Shown: in pieces, positions 15,696 through 15,726 of the stretch
Numbering within the stretch: the first letter of the stretch is position 1
Layout of the letters: every line of letters begins with the position of its first letter
Assembly (NCBI GenBank): GCA_903834675.1
Contig: CAILKC010000453.1
Coordinates: 1 to 15,726 of the forward strand
DNA: 15,726 nt
DNA from: an uncultured Victivallales bacterium
GTDB taxonomy: Bacteria > Verrucomicrobiota > Lentisphaeria > Oligosphaerales > JAFGRS01
Direction: 5' to 3'
The notes under the pieces: model-generated
Database searches by the model: none
What the model saw: the letters and a program-made list of their open reading frames with translations, nothing else
What the model was told of the DNA's origin: nothing
Translations under genes and position numbers: made by a program

Positions 15696-15726
15696 GAGCT
15701 ATCTGCCATACCTCCGCACCGAGGCC

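Larger units (their letters stand above)
15415..15726. other. Gene-free right end of window
   Basis: I see no credible gene in these 312 bases; the open frames are short and lack family features. The part next to the aldolase holds the possible promoter. The rightmost 110 bases hold three hairpins described separately. Whether another gene starts beyond the edge cannot be seen. Confidence 0.7.

Overview
The window is GC-rich, densely coded bacterial DNA with no rRNA, tRNA, phage, insertion sequence or CRISPR array visible. A very long secreted glycosidase, a DUF748/AsmA-type envelope protein, a detached ribosomal L7/L12-type domain on a membrane anchor, a glycyl radical enzyme system and GC-rich palindromic intergenic repeats would fit a polysaccharide-using, at least partly anaerobic bacterium. 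The PVC group or a neighbouring phylum (Lentisphaerae, Kiritimatiellae, Planctomycetes, Hydrogenedentes) is a reasonable guess. The sequence alone does not settle the taxonomy.

Left part (1-5048): a secreted glycoside hydrolase of the clan GH-A type runs leftwards off the window edge. It is divergent from a methyltransferase/UroD-family protein gene. A lactonase (YbhE-type 6-phosphogluconolactonase family) follows tail-to-tail with the UroD-like gene. This part points to outer carbohydrate breakdown plus cytosolic sugar-acid metabolism.

Middle part (5049-10648): a compact divergent promoter region with a perfect short palindrome separates the lactonase gene from three rightward genes. These encode a 1202-residue DUF748 (AsmA-like) envelope protein, an exported thiol/glutathione peroxidase-family protein, and an exported DUF481 (YdiY-like) protein. 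They look like an envelope maintenance and stress group.

Right part (10688-15726): a leftward glycyl radical enzyme (GRE) with a CVE active-site motif and a C-terminal glycyl radical loop, its radical SAM activating enzyme with two extra 4Fe-4S motifs, and a class II ketose-bisphosphate aldolase. Aldolase and activase form a two-gene operon. The GRE lies downstream in the same orientation. A rightward gene for a small L7/L12-domain membrane protein and a 449-bp spacer rich in hairpins and a 41-bp direct repeat lie in between. The GRE substrate cannot be assigned from sequence; the motifs favour a dehydratase or C-X lyase rather than pyruvate formate-lyase. This GRE/activase/aldolase module is the best candidate for an undescribed pathway here. 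The last 312 bp hold no gene but contain a possible near-leaderless promoter and a run of three hairpins that looks like a dispersed repeat.
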